Shown here: positions 30,441 to 42,205 of the stretch, in pieces
How positions within the stretch are numbered: the stretch's first letter is position 1
Layout of the letters: every line of letters starts with the position of its first letter
NCBI RefSeq assembly: GCF_012934885.1
Contig: NZ_CP051480.1
Location: 310,001 to 374,000, forward strand
From: Mycoplasma phocoeninasale
GTDB lineage: Bacteria > Bacillota_I > Bacilli_A > Mycoplasmatales > Metamycoplasmataceae
Reading direction: 5' to 3'
Length of the DNA stretch: 64,000 nt
Position numbers and translations under genes: made by a program
The notes under the pieces: model-generated
Database searches by the model: none
Told to the model about the DNA's origin: nothing
The model's input: only the letters and a program-made list of their open reading frames with translations

Positions 30441-32343
30441 TTAGTTTTGGGTTGTTTCGTGATTTTGTGAAGCTTTTGGAGTTTGTAGAGCTTGATTTGA
30501 AATAAGTTTATCAATGTAGTCATAGTCATAAAACTTGTCGTATGCAAGTTCCATGTCTGGAGCAATTCCGTCTTCAATTGATTCATTATTTTCGCCAAAA
30601 ACAGCATTGTTAGGTGAGCTAATTGTTACAGTTGTACCATCTAGAAGGGTGATTGGCATAATTGCCGACATTCCACCACCAGTTCTTTGACCAATAATTT
30701 TAGCAATTCCCATTTCTTTAACAATACTTGTTAATTGGTTTGCAGCACTGAAGGTATTAATTCCAACAAGTAGATTTCAGTTATATTGTGTATATGCATC
30801 TTTTCCATACCGATCATTACCTTTAGTGTCAACAACCGATTGACTTAGATCAGCACGGCGGTTTAGAACATCATATTCACGGTTTAGGATTGGTTTATTT
30901 GTCATAAATCCTAATGTTCTAACCATAGACGCAAACGCTACCACCACCATTAATTGCTAGGTTTAAAACGATATTTTTAATAGTTGGTTTTTTTTCTAAT
31001 TCTTTCATTAAATATCTCATTAGGTAATATGTATCGTATCTTCAACTATCATCTTTGGCTAGTTGTTCTTTAGTTCCGTCTTCAAATCCTAATAAGGTAA
31101 CAAAGGCAGTATTTCCTTTATATTTAATATAGTCATCAGCATTGAAGTCATCCAATTTTTTACCAAATGATTTTTCAAAGTTTTCAACTAACATTTTACG
31201 GTTAGCATTAAATTTCTTATAATATTCCCCACGTATATCCTTGCCTTCTAGGATTTCATATCATTTTGCCATTCATCTATCTTCGTAGTATGATAATGAG
31301 TTTATTCTTGTGTGTAATTCATTTAGTTGCTTTTGGAAGATATTAACATATGCTTGGTTAAAGTCATCTCTATTTGTTGAAAGAAATTTTTCTTTATCTG
31401 CTGCGCTAATGTATGAATCAAATGATTTAATTTTCTTGTGTTCTTTAAGACCATAGAAGTGGTCCATTACAAAAAGGAAGTGTTTGTATGTCGCTTCTCT
31501 TTCCGCTTTAGTTGGGGTTTTATTATTTTTGGCATTCTTTCTAATTCTTTTTACAGCTTCGTCTGGACTGTCGCCAAAAGCATTAACTCCAGCTTCAACA
31601 TTAGTGAAATTTTCACCATTAAAGTATAGGTTAGTAAATCCTTGACTCATAAATAAGGTATTAAATACAGAAAATGGAATTATTAATTTTCCTTCTTTGA
31701 AAATAATATCCATATCATATTTTTCTAAATCAAATAGGACTCCCTTATTGTCTTCAAATTTATTACTATATTTTGTTTGTAAGAATTGTGCACCGTTGGT
31801 TTGTTCTTGTGGTTTTTGAATTTCATAGAAGAATGATGTACTTGTTGCGTGAATATAGTTTTTATCTCAGTTGAAGATTACTTGGTTTGATATTTGCCCA
31901 TCAAATGATGTTTGATAAATTTTTTGGTTATTTGTGGTGTCCACAAATGTTTTATACCCGGTTGTGTCAATATATCCGCTAAGAACTTCTAATGCTTCAT
32001 CAACATCAATATATGGTACAGCGTCATTATCTCCTTTAAAGTACGCAGTTAATTTATTATCATTAATAGTGTACTCAGGATTGAAGTTTTTAAATTCATA
32101 TTTATTTGATTTAAGATATAGGTTGTCGTCATTTGTAGGATTAACATTCGGAAGCTTGTTTTCTTCTTTTATTCTTTGAATTTCCTTTTCTTTTTCAATA
32201 AGTTCTTCTTTTAACTTTTTGTTTTCATCTTTTTGTGATTCGGTTTGGCAGCTAGCTGCGATTAAAGATATTGGTGCAAAAACACCTAATCCCAAAGGAA
32301 CTAAAACTGATGTCAAAATCTTTGACTTTCTCGTTTGTTTCAT
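30441..32343 (-). pseudogene. S41-family peptidase lipoprotein, frameshifted
   Basis: A surface lipoprotein gene that would encode 633 residues. The signal peptide ends in a lipobox IAASC (Cys32), followed by a coiled coil (KKLKEELIEKEKEIQRIKEE) and a C-terminal S41/tail-specific protease domain: NIVLNLAINGGGS, then NTFSAANQLTSIV (presumed nucleophile Ser) and IGQRTGGGMSAIMP. Directly after NGGGSV one extra base in the AAA at 30933-30935 shifts the frame and gives a TAG within 9 codons. Removing one base restores ASMVRTLGFMTNKP and the rest without stops. As written, the product loses the catalytic Ser. It could be a real mutation, an on/off state or a sequencing error; the total length minus one is a multiple of three. 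Confidence 0.8.
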
Positions 32344-32520
32344 AATTTTTTATCCCTCCTTTTAAGGACATTTTTTTAAACATACTTGATTAAATTTTAT
32401 TATAAAATAATATTTTTACAAAAAAATGGCGCGTCAACAGCCAAAATTGTGAGTTTTTTGAATAAAATCACAAAAAATCTTAAATAATATTTTAAAAATC
32501 ATATTTAACTGTTTTTCTTG

Positions 32521-32526
32521 TAAAAT
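32521..32526 (+). promoter_or_regulatory. -10 box for the MATE gene
   Basis: TAAAAT ends 8 nt before the ATG at 32535, with no Shine-Dalgarno sequence in between; probably leaderless. Confidence 0.5.
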
Positions 32527-32534
32527 AGAAAAAT

Positions 32535-34136
32535 ATGAAAAATAAATTACATAAAAATATGGTCAAAAATTTTTTCGCAGTTAAGGATTTTAAATTCATT
32601 TTTAAATTAACCTTACCAATTTTTATTCAAACTTTATTTTTCGCCCTTATCTCATTAGTTGGATCTTTAGCAACGAGTTTCTATCAGCAGGTTTATCATA
32701 TTGATGGCTCTTATAATGGCTATTATTTTTACACGATATCAAAAATTTTGACTGTTTATAAAATTTTGGTTTTTATTCCAATTATTTATCAGCTCGGAGT
32801 TTTAGTTGTTGCCTCGAATTTATTTGGCCAGAATAAAGTTGATAAAATACCGCAAGTAATATCATCGGCAATTTATGTATCATTAATTATTAATTTTGCC
32901 TGTTATTTTATAATGTTTGGAATCTCACCAATCATCCTTGCTAAAGCAGGAGCACGTGAGTCAGCTATTTATAGTTGAAAAACAATTGAAAACTATGAAA
33001 TATTTCAAAACAACTTAAAACTCGCAAATGGTCTTAAAATACCAACAAGTATTTTAGTTAATGGTGGTAGCTTTGGCGGTAAGGTATTTATTAATAGTAA
33101 TCCTTATATTTTAGTTAATAATGAACTAGCCTTTGCTCAAAAATTTTTACAAATCACTACAATTGATATTTTTGTAATTTCGATTGCTTTTATTCTAACT
33201 TCAGCATTACAGGCAATTGAAAAAAATCGTTTTGCCATTATTGGAGTAATTGTCGCCATATTTATTAGAACAATATGAACATATTTAATACTTTTAACAC
33301 CAAAAAATATTGATTTAATGATCTTGGTGGCGCTTGAAACAATTATCGGAGGAGTAATACAGCTAACAATCGCTTATATATTTGTCCAGAAATTAATTAT
33401 TGCTAAACAACCAAAAATTCCATTTAAGGCCTCTTGAAACTCAAAGTATATAAAAGAAATTTTGAAAATTGGAGCACCAATTGCAATTGAAACCGGAATT
33501 TGATTTACATCTCAGTATTTTATTGCGGCGGCAATTCCTTTTGCAATTTCACAAGATAAATTCATTGGCATCTGAAGGGCAGTAAATAATGGATATGATG
33601 TATTTAATTCATTCTTACTAGGACTAGGTTATGTTACTAGTGTTATTGTGGCAGTGGAGATTGGAAAGCAAGATCTTGGTCGCGCTCATTCACTTGGCAG
33701 AAGTGCTTTTAAATTAGGTTTATATGCACAAACAATATTTTCAATTTTAGGCATTGCTATGACCTATCCAATGCTAAAAATTTACTCAATTGATAAGAGT
33801 TTAATTAGCAGCCTAGGTTATAGCATTATGGCAATTTTGATGGTCAAAGCAATATTTGATGTTGGTAACCTAACAATATTGAGAGGACTTTGAGGTGCAA
33901 ATGATGTTCTAATGCCAATTTTTGTTGCGATAACAACAATGATTGGTTTACAACTTAGCACAATCTATTTTGTCGGCATTTATCAAAACACTTCAAAAGA
34001 AGTTAATAAATTAAGCGCAGAAACTTACATTATTATTGTTTCTTTAATCACATTAATTGACCCTATCACTAGAAGCACATTATACAACCTTAGATGGAAT
34101 AGTCGTGTTTGACATAAATATGCTAAGAGACTATAG
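32535..34136 (+). CDS. MATE-family efflux transporter
   Basis: A 533-residue membrane protein, whole when UGA is Trp, with about 12 TM segments in two related halves. It has MATE-like features: FIFKLTLPIFIQTLFFALISLVGSLATSF at the N-terminus and EILKIGAPIAIETGIWFTSQYF at the start of the second half, plus FDVGNLTILRGLWGAND. It exports cationic compounds or drugs by ion antiport in known members; the substrate here is unknown. A long insertion (about residues 150-205) sits between TM4 and TM5. Terminator follows at 34139. Confidence 0.88.
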
Positions 34137-34138
34137 CA

Positions 34139-34171
34139 AAAAATGACGGATCACAGTCCGGCATTTTTATT
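34139..34171 (+). terminator. Terminator after the MATE gene
   Basis: AATG-A-CGGA, short loop, TCCG-G-CATTTTTATTT: a hairpin with one internal mismatch followed by T-rich sequence. Confidence 0.65.
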
Positions 34172-34182
34172 TATAAATTTAA

Positions 34183-34413
34183 TTATTTTAACTTTAAAAA
34201 TATTTTTATCTCTTTACTTATGTTATCGATTTCAGTTTTATCAGCTTCTAATAATGAAGATTTTTTAGATATGAGTGATGTCCTTGATTCTTAATTCAAT
34301 TGTTTTGGTTCGCTTTACCTTTTGATTGATCTTATTCTTCTACAGATTTCAAAAGAATTTTCAAATTCGCATTTAAGTTTTATTTTTTTATAATTACTTT
34401 CTTTATTATTCAT
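34183..34413 (-). pseudogene. Decayed small gene with two nonsense codons
   Basis: A 77-codon frame starts with an ATG at 34413 preceded by GGATAAGG and keeps one frame to a TAA at 34183, but is broken by TAA at two internal positions (after SIKR and after KQLN). Both could come from CAA by a C-to-T change. The translation otherwise looks protein-like (KKIKLKCEFENSFEICRRI .. KKSSLLEADKTEIDNISKEI). No family recognised. The low complexity of this AT-rich DNA makes the call tentative. Confidence 0.4.
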
Positions 34414-34571
34414 ATGTGCCTTATCCTTTTTTCAATAATTTATCCAATTTTTTAAGTTAGTAAATATATTTTATTTATGACTAAACAATTTAAAAAATAA
34501 GACATTATTGACAATATTCAAAGAGTGAAAAAATTAAAAAATATTTGCCTCAACATGGCAAATATAAATTA

Positions 34572-36791
34572 CTAACCTTGCTTTTTCAAAATATATTTTA
34601 CTTCTTCTTTAAGGATTGAACTAATTTCCTTAATTCCTCTATATCTTAAGCCCGTTTTACTTTCTATAGCCTTTTCAATATAGTATAAGAAATTTGCTGC
34701 AATTTTCTTTGTTTCAGAATCAATTTTATTTGAGTTGATATAAAATTTTAAAACAGTGTATGGATAGAATAAAACCTCGTAATTGTAATATTTAATATTT
34801 CTTTGTTTAATATATTCCACTCAACTATCATTAAAACCATCAATGTAGGGTTTGAATTGATTATATGGATTAATCTTAAGAAGAAATTCCTTTGATTTTT
34901 CTAATAGTAAATTCGCAAATTCTGAATATTTTCCAGTAAATGTTCCTGCATTATCGCTTAGATCTAATGATTCAAGTTGTTTCAAAAATGAATCAATATC
35001 ACTATTAGCGTTTGGACTATCATTTAAATAGTCCTCCAAATTTCGAATTAATTCTCTACCATTTTTAAGAGCCGATGTATTTTTGTCATCTTTGTCTAAT
35101 AGTTTTGTTATAAGTTTGTAAAACTCTCTAAAGTGAGAGTATGTTTTTAATTCACCTTGCTTTGCTAAATCCTTAAATTCTTGTAAAGTTATAGCATATA
35201 AGTTCATATAAATAATGTCTGTTGAATAATCATTTTTTTCAAAATCTGTTTTAATATTACGTTCATTTATAATTTCTATTAATTCTTTATTAAGAATAAA
35301 AATTAATCATATTAATAGCTGAATTATTCAAGCCGGTTTTACTATTTATCGCCTCATCAACTAGCTTTATGACCTTTATTAGCATTTGTTGAGTATATCC
35401 TTCCAAATCAGGAAAATTAACAAAAGATTTTAGAACTGATTCAAGATAAAATAGGGTTTGATAATTGAAATATTTAATATTTCTATTTTTAGTGTATTCC
35501 TTTCAAATGTCATTAAAAGTGTCTATAAATGATTTAATTTTTGCGCTAGGGTTGACTTTTGCTATAAATTTTTTTGACTCATTTACAACTAGATTATAAA
35601 ATTGCGAATATTTTCCTAAATCTTGATTATCCTTTGGCGTTGGATCTATTGAAAAATTATTGCCAATATTAAGCAAGTTTGGTTTTTTGAAAATGGATTG
35701 AAAATCTGTAGCATTAGGTTTGTTATTTAAATAATCCTGAAAATCATTAAGGAATTGAATTCCATTTGAAAGAGCAACACTATTATCTTTATCCTCTTTT
35801 TGTAGTTTTTCAATAAGCATTTTTAGTTCATTAATTTGTGAATAAGCTTTCAAATTATTATCTCTAGCCAAATTATAAAATTTCGAAAATATTAGCACAA
35901 ATAGATTCATGTATAAAAAATTATTTGGATATTTTACGGCTACAAAATTATTTTCAACAACTTCCTTTTCTTTTAAGTGATCCGGTAATTCTTCAAAAAT
36001 AATTTTATCAAGTTCACGAATTTCGCGATATGATAATCCTGTTTTTGAGTTTATAGCTCTATCAAGATAATCTTTGGTTCCATCAATTTTTCCTCCAGCA
36101 CCAGACCCAACTGCAAGTGAATTATTATAATAATTAACTCACCCTTTTAGATTAAATAAAACTCTATAATTAATGTATTTTATTCTAAATTTATCAGCTT
36201 TATATACAAGTCATAATTCTTTTAATTTTTCTAAAAATGATCTTGCTTCAAACTTTGGGTTAACCCTTTTATAAAATTTTTGATGTTCATCTAAAAGAAG
36301 ACCATAAAATTCTGGGTATTTCCTAAAAATCGCTTCATCTTTCAATTTTAGTGGTAAAGGATCGTTAACTTCCACACCTTGTAAATTAAACTCTTCAAAA
36401 AGAGAATCAAAATCGACGGCGCCGGGCTTATTAGTTAAATAGTCTTTAAAATCATTGACAAATTCCAAACCTTTTTCAAGGCAATATTTATTTTGTGGAT
36501 CTTTTTTTATTAATTCCTCAATACAATAATTGGTTTAATTTCATCAATATATTCATATGTATTTAGCTTGTTATTTTGTCCTAAAATCTTCAAATTTAAA
36601 AGTGCTAAAAAATTCAAATTTTGATATAGCAGTTCTTTTGAGTAATCTAAATTTGTCTTAGTGTAGTCATCCACTTCAACATCAACTATGTCGTCTTCAA
36701 CAAATTCTCTACTACATGACAAGGCAATTAAGGGTAATGTTGCAATTGTTACTGGCAAAATTGCTAACCATTTATATTTTTTATTTTTCAT
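34572..36791 (-). pseudogene. Three-repeat member of the lipoprotein family, twice frameshifted
   Basis: If two single-base shifts are corrected it encodes 739 residues: signal peptide MKNKKYKWLAILPVTIATL with lipobox IALSC, then three copies of a domain of about 230 residues. Each copy has LYxNL, a helix before KxDxxN..L.xG..F...F.DYL..KP.A, a KYSxF segment, an IKYxNYxxLFY segment and AI(N/E)SKTGL. Frameshift 1 (one base missing) lies near 36515-36540; frameshift 2 (one extra base) lies in the A5 run at 35298-35302. The two compensate in length (2,220 nt). As written, only an N-terminal 93-residue piece is made from the start; another long frame begins inside. The other single-domain family members are downstream at 37178, 42850 and 43748-46176. 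Confidence 0.8.
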
Positions 36792-37124
36792 GGCTACTCC
36801 ACTTCTTATATTTACTAATGTATAAATTATATTATATGAATGTGAATAGATAGATTACAAAGCAAAATAAAGCACTTAAATTTAAACAAATTTGAAAAAA
36901 AATTTTATTTTTAATGTAAACGAAAAAATATATTTTATTTTAAACAATAAATTAAAAATATAGATACCAAAGTTTTTGTAATATTTTACGATGTTTTTGA
37001 ATTGATAAAATTCTTAATAAAACAATAAAATTTACATAAAAAAATAATATTTTGTTTGTGTTTAATACTAAATAATTACTATCTTGGAAAAATTCTCAAA
37101 ATATTAATTAGCCAAATAAAAAAC
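36792..37124. other. Intergenic region, 333 nt
   Basis: AT-rich promoter region of the three-repeat lipoprotein gene, with a TATAATATAATTT-like -10 area around 36820-36835 on the minus strand and GGAG before the ATG. I see no further gene or RNA. Confidence 0.45.
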
Positions 37125-37153
37125 AAAAAAACGACATATCGTGCCGTTTTTTT
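37125..37153 (-). terminator. Rho-independent terminator of the 37178 lipoprotein
   Basis: On the minus strand AAACGGCACGATATGTCGTTTTTTTG: stem of about nine base pairs with one mismatch, followed by T7, about 25 nt after the stop codon. Confidence 0.75.
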
Positions 37154-37177
37154 AAATTATTAATTTATGTAAGTTTT

Positions 37178-37852
37178 TTAATTCAACTCTAATGTTTTGA
37201 TAGTATTAGTGATTTCTTTTATAAAGTTTTTGCCAAGATCTTTTTTAAAGTCTATAAAAAACTTCATGGTTAATGATATCTTTCTTATTTTTCCGATTTC
37301 TTTGTGTGTAGGGTAATTTCTAGCAAATTCATCCAAAACTTCTTTTGGATAAAATAGATATTTATAATTTACTGATTTTACACCCGATTTTTCAACAAAG
37401 CCTCAATATTTTATAAATGATTTTAAATCTTTTTCAGTTACTTCACCACCCACAAATTTGTTATTTTTATCATCCAATAATTTTAAAAATGAAGAATATC
37501 TATTAAATTCTTTTCTATTTGATGTGTAGAAATTTGCTAATTCTTCAAATACTCTAAATTGTTTAGCCGCATCTCCGCTTCTAAGATCATCAAGTAATTC
37601 AATTCCCTTATTAAGAGCATCGGCATTTTGTGGATCTTCTTTTTTTAGGGTTTCAATAATGTTTCTTGAAATTCCATCATAAGAGTAATTTTTATAATTA
37701 TCTTTGTTAATTCCTCTAAATGCTGAATAGTATAGGTTTAAATATAATGCTTCTTTTTCAATTGTTTTTTTATTACATGCTGCTGCCACAAGTGGAATTG
37801 CAGTTAAAACAATTGGTAAGCTTATTAATCATTTAAGGTTTTTCTTTTTCAT
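37178..37852 (-). CDS. Lipoprotein, single-domain family member (intact)
   Basis: A 224-residue lipoprotein with signal peptide MKKKNLKWLISLPIVLTAI and lipobox VAAAC (Cys at about 25). The mature part has the family pattern: ALYLNLYYSAF, IETLKKEDPQNADALNKGIELLDDL, RYSSFLKLL, SVNYKYLFYPKEVL. It lacks the AIDNKSGL segment found in the others and ends in a helical tail (FFIDFKKDLGKNF). In-frame UGA codons are Trp. It lies upstream of the three-repeat gene, separated by a terminator. Surface-exposed antigen is the likely role; function unknown. Confidence 0.85.
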
Positions 37853-38217
37853 AGTAGTTACTCCTTTTTCTGTTGGCAAAATGATTTTACCTACTTATAT
37901 TATAGAAAATTTTTTGCACAAAAAAATATTATTTTTTAAAAAACATTTTATTTTAAGGCATTTTTCTAAAATTTATCAGTTTTTTAAATTTTGAAAAGCA
38001 GCGACTTAAATCCTAATTTATTCACAAAAAAAGAATAAAAAATTAAAATAAAATCAAAAAAAAATAGGCCAAATTTAGTAAAAAAATGACCAGATAATTA
38101 ACAACTTATTTTTTTATAAAAACTATATTAATTTATATATTTTGCAGATAAAATAACATTAAATCACTTTGCAATTGAAAAAATGATATTTATTTAGGAA
38201 TTAATATATTGCATAAT
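37853..38217. other. Intergenic region, 365 nt
   Basis: Very AT-rich. It carries the promoter of the 37178 lipoprotein (a TATATTATAGAAAAT-like area on the minus strand near 37880-37900). No ORF or stable hairpin was identified. Confidence 0.4.
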
Positions 38218-39195
38218 TTAATTTTTAGAATTATTTTTATCATCTTTAATAGGGGCGGAAAAATATTCCTTCCCAAGCTGTCATATATACTTATCAATTT
38301 CCATTAATTTATAGTTATTCAACTCATAGAAATTAATAAAATCATTGATAACATCTTTAAATTTTGGATATTGTTTTAGATCTTCCTCTTCAAAGTCAGA
38401 AAAATTGTCTTGATTTCTAAATCAGATTAGTACTTTTTTAACATAACTATCATAGATTGGATAGTCATCCGGTCTATGGCGGTTACAGTATTTGGAAGCA
38501 AATGAATAAAAATTAATTATTTTATTTTTTACTGACACTTTCTTAATATCATCTACTAAAGTAGCATCTCCTAATTGTAGTCTACTATCTATATTTAATT
38601 TTAAAATATGCTTCGCTAAGTCATATGCTGAAAAAATATTTGTGCTGTAAAAATGATCTAATGCTGCAATCTTAATCATTATTTCTTTCAAATCAACATT
38701 ATTCGGCCATACTTTATTGAATAATTCATCCAACCCTAGTTCTTGGGTAACATTATTTTCATTGCTGTTTCATTTAGTTAAATATTTATTAACTTCCTTA
38801 GTAGTTGGATTTGGTAAGATTACATTACTTTTATTGGTCTTTTTTAGTCTTTCTTTCAATTTTGAACCTTCTTTCACTGTTTCTAAATAATTAGATAAAT
38901 TTAAAAAATTACGTAGTTTTTTTAAACTTGATAAATACACAATAATATTATTCTTGGCCGCGCCCTCTGAATGCAACGATAAGCAATGTTGCAAAGCAGA
39001 GCTTGCTGTGTTTTCAAAATCACTATCTGCTAGTAATTTCAAAAAATTTTCGCTTCCTTCTTTTCTTAGTAAATAAAGACTATCAGATACTATGGTCTTT
39101 GCCGTTGATTCTGTAAACCCGTTTCTTAATAGATAGTTACTAAATTTTTTGCGCAAAGTATCGATTTCAATGTTTTTATTGTTTTTTTTATTCAT
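38218..39195 (-). CDS. Uncharacterised protein with an integrase-like N-terminal helical region
   Basis: A 325-residue soluble protein, whole when two UGA codons are Trp. Residues 1-130 are helical and resemble the core-binding (SAM-like) part of tyrosine recombinases in spacing only (LRKKFSNYLLRNGFTEST, NIIVYLSSLKKLRNFL); no catalytic R-H-R-Y set follows. The C-terminal half contains SFASKYCNRHRPDDYPIYDSYVKKVL, a segment I recall from many uncharacterised bacterial proteins, but I cannot name the family. It is isolated from its neighbours by AT-rich gaps. Role unknown. Confidence 0.75.
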
Positions 39196-39323
39196 TTTCT
39201 TTCCTAACCAAATTTTACTAAAATAATATTAGAACACTTTCATGATTGTTTTTTCAGTAATGCTACTATTCAAAACTTTTAATTAGCACAATTAATATTT
39301 AGTAATTATCAATAATTCATCAA

Positions 39324-40643
39324 TTAATTTTTCTTTAATAAAACTAAACATTCCGCATGTGGAGTTTGTGGAAACATATCATATGGCTTAACATATTCAA
39401 TGTGATATCCATTTTCCACAAATACTTTTAAGTCACGAACTAGAGTTCTGGGATTACAGCTAAGATAAATTATTTTAGATATTTTACTATTTATAAATGA
39501 ATTGATAACATCTATATCTAGACCATTTCTGGGGGGATCCACAATAATAGAATCAAAGGAATATTGATGTTTTAGTAAGAAATTTTTCACATCTTCATTA
39601 ATTATTTCTAAGTTATTAATTTTATTCTGCACAATATTCTTTTTTGCCGATTTGGTAGATAGGTCATTAATTTCAACGCTCGTTATCTTGCTTGCTTTAT
39701 TAGCAACAAAAATTCCGATCGATGATACTCCGGAAAAGGCATCTAAAACTTTTTCATCTCTTGCTATTAAATCTTTAATATCACTATAAACATTAATTGT
39801 TTGTAGTTCATTAACTTGATAAAAAGCATCAGAGTTAACGGATAAAATTAGTTCATTCAACTGGAAATTAATGTCCATATTATTAAGTAGTATTTCTCCT
39901 TTTTGAAGTTTGTTGGCTCGCTTATAAATGTTGTTAATTATCGATATTTCACTGAATTTTTCTTTAATTTCACTTAAAAAGGTGCTATTAACCTTTTTGT
40001 TTGATAGTGAATGAAAAATCATTTGAATTTCATTAGTAAAAAGCGAATGTTTAAAAGTAATTTCAAAAATCTTGTTTTCCTTAACTCAATTTATTTTTTT
40101 ATTAGAATTGTTGATTATGTTAATGATTTCAAAAATAATACTATTTAATCTTTCAGATACCAAATCATAGGAAGTTTGTTCCACTAGATCATGACTTCTC
40201 TTTTTATAAAATCCATGCTTAATTTTATTTTTATTGCTATCAATTTTTATCGATATTTTATTGCGGTAGTTTCAAATCGAAGGAGACGGTGTAATTGTTT
40301 TAATTTCTTTAAAATTAAGTTCCCTTAAAAATAAACTATCAACAATTGATTGTTTAAATTTTAACTGCTCGTCATAATTAAGATGCATTAGCATTGCTGA
40401 TCCTGATTTTAGCAGTTGAGTGTTTTTGATGTGTTTATTTCTAGTTGCTGACTCTTGATAAATTTCTAGTACTTCTGCAAAAGCAAATTTAGAATTAAGT
40501 TGCTTTATAATAATTTTCGCTTCCTCATTAGGCAGTAAACTTTCAACAAAAATTGGAAAATTATCAATTCGACATTCTCCATAACCCTCATAACTCAATT
40601 TTTCTGCTTTAACCTGAAGTATTTGATTAATTTCTAAGTTCAT
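39324..40643 (-). CDS. rlmD: 23S rRNA (uracil-5-)-methyltransferase RlmD family
   Basis: A 439-residue TrmA/RlmD-type m5U methyltransferase. An N-terminal TRAM-like domain (QVKAEKLSYEGYGECRIDNFPIFVESLLPNEEAKI) lacks the iron-sulfur cysteines. The methyltransferase part has LDAFSGVSSIGIF (SAM), IIVDPPRNGLD, the nucleophile in YLSCNPRTLVRDL (Cys about 396) and the general base in PHAECL (Glu about 431). The start is the ATG at 40643, 2 nt after the mnmE stop. Gram-positive relatives (RlmCD) methylate U747 and U1939, so one enzyme may do both here. Confidence 0.9.
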
Positions 40644-40645
40644 GT

Positions 40646-41995
40646 TTATTTTCCTAAACAAAACTTGCTAAACATATTATCAAGTAAAGCTTCATTATCA
40701 TGACCCTTATTTAAGATTTCACGAAGTGATTCTCAAGCTTTTGTTAAATCCAGAATAACAACTTCAGGTCCAAAATCAGCTGATAACCCGTTTAAAGCAT
40801 CTTTTAGCGATAGCATAGTTTGTTTTAGTAAACTTAGTTTTCTAGTATTATAGACAATTTCACTATCGTCAAAATTAATATCAAAATAATTTTTCATTAA
40901 TGCAGATCTTAGATTTCAAACGTTTTGATCTTTAGCTGATATATAAACATATGACTTATCTTCAAAATTAAGATCTTTTGGTTGAATTTTGTCAATTTTA
41001 TTAACAACAGAAATATATTGTTTTCCCTTTGACATTGATTTAATAAGTTTTTCTTCTTCGTCATCAAAATTAAGACCATCATGCATATGAATAACAATTC
41101 GGGCGTCTTTAATAGCAGAAAATGACTTCTCAATTCCCAACGATTCAATTTTATCTTCAGTTTTTCTAATTCCAGCGGTGTCAACTAACTTAAATAAAAC
41201 GCCATTAATTTCAAATTCACCTTCAATTGTATCACGGGTGGTTCCAGGAACATCGGTTACAATTGCTTTGTCTTTAGATAACAAGCAATTCAGAAGAGAT
41301 GATTTACCAGAATTTGGTTTTCCAACGATTGCAACATTAACGCCTTTATAAACATCAGATGCATTCTCTGATTTAGTAATAATTACAGCAATTTTTTTCA
41401 ATAAATTATCAATTAGCGGATAAAGTTTATTCTTATCCATTTGTTCAATGTCATTATAATCAGAGTAATCAATATTAATCTCAATAATGGAAATAATTTT
41501 TAAAAGTTCTTGCTCAAGTGCTTCAATTAATTCATTATCTTTAGAGTCAAACTGAGTTATAGCAATTTCAGCTTGTGTATTAGTTTTGGCATGAATTAGA
41601 CTATTAATTGCTTCAGCCTTATCTAAAGTAATTTTCCCGTTCAAAAAAGCACGCCGGGTAAACTCACCTCGAGTTGCAAGTCTTGCTCCGTTTGCTAATA
41701 TCAAATTGAGGATCTTGTTAGTAACAATAATCCCTCCATGTGCATTAATTTCAATTGTGTCCTCACCAGTATAATTTTTTGTTCCAATAAATCAATTAAT
41801 CAAAACCTCATCAACAACTTTGTTTGTACTATTATCAATAATGTTACCATACGTAATAGTTTTATCTTCACCAATTTTTCCGGTAAAGATTTTTTTAATA
41901 ATGTTAACAGCGTCTGGGCCTGAGATTCTAATAATTGAAATTGCTTGGTTAATATTCCCCGATGAAATTGCGGCAATAGTATCATTTAAATTCAT
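40646..41995 (-). CDS. mnmE: tRNA uridine-5-carboxymethylaminomethyl modification GTPase
   Basis: A 449-residue G protein that works with MnmG on U34 of certain tRNAs. An N-terminal folate-binding domain ([20 protein letters not shown]) is followed by a helical region. The G domain has GKPNSGKSS (about 225-232), [25 protein letters not shown] and NKID. The C-terminus is FCLGK, matching the essential C(I/L)GK motif with the catalytic Cys. Only UGA=Trp at [15 protein letters not shown] makes the frame continuous. It is cotranscribed with rlmD. Confidence 0.96.
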
Positions 41996-42205
41996 ATCTC
42001 AATTATATATTAGTTTATTAACTTTTATTTTTGTTAGTTGCTATTATTAAAATAAAAAATGTTTAAATTTTAAAATAAATTAATAAACAATAATAATGAA
42101 AAATAAATAGTAAGTTAACTAAAATAATAATTTTTAGCAAATTTAAAATATAAAATTATTATTAGCCACAAACAATAGCCACAAAAAAATTAATTAAGGA
42201 AAAAA

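Noticed and set aside
40916-41184. Second ORF inside mnmE
   Set aside because: Alternate frame of the MnmE G domain; the MnmE frame carries all conserved motifs.
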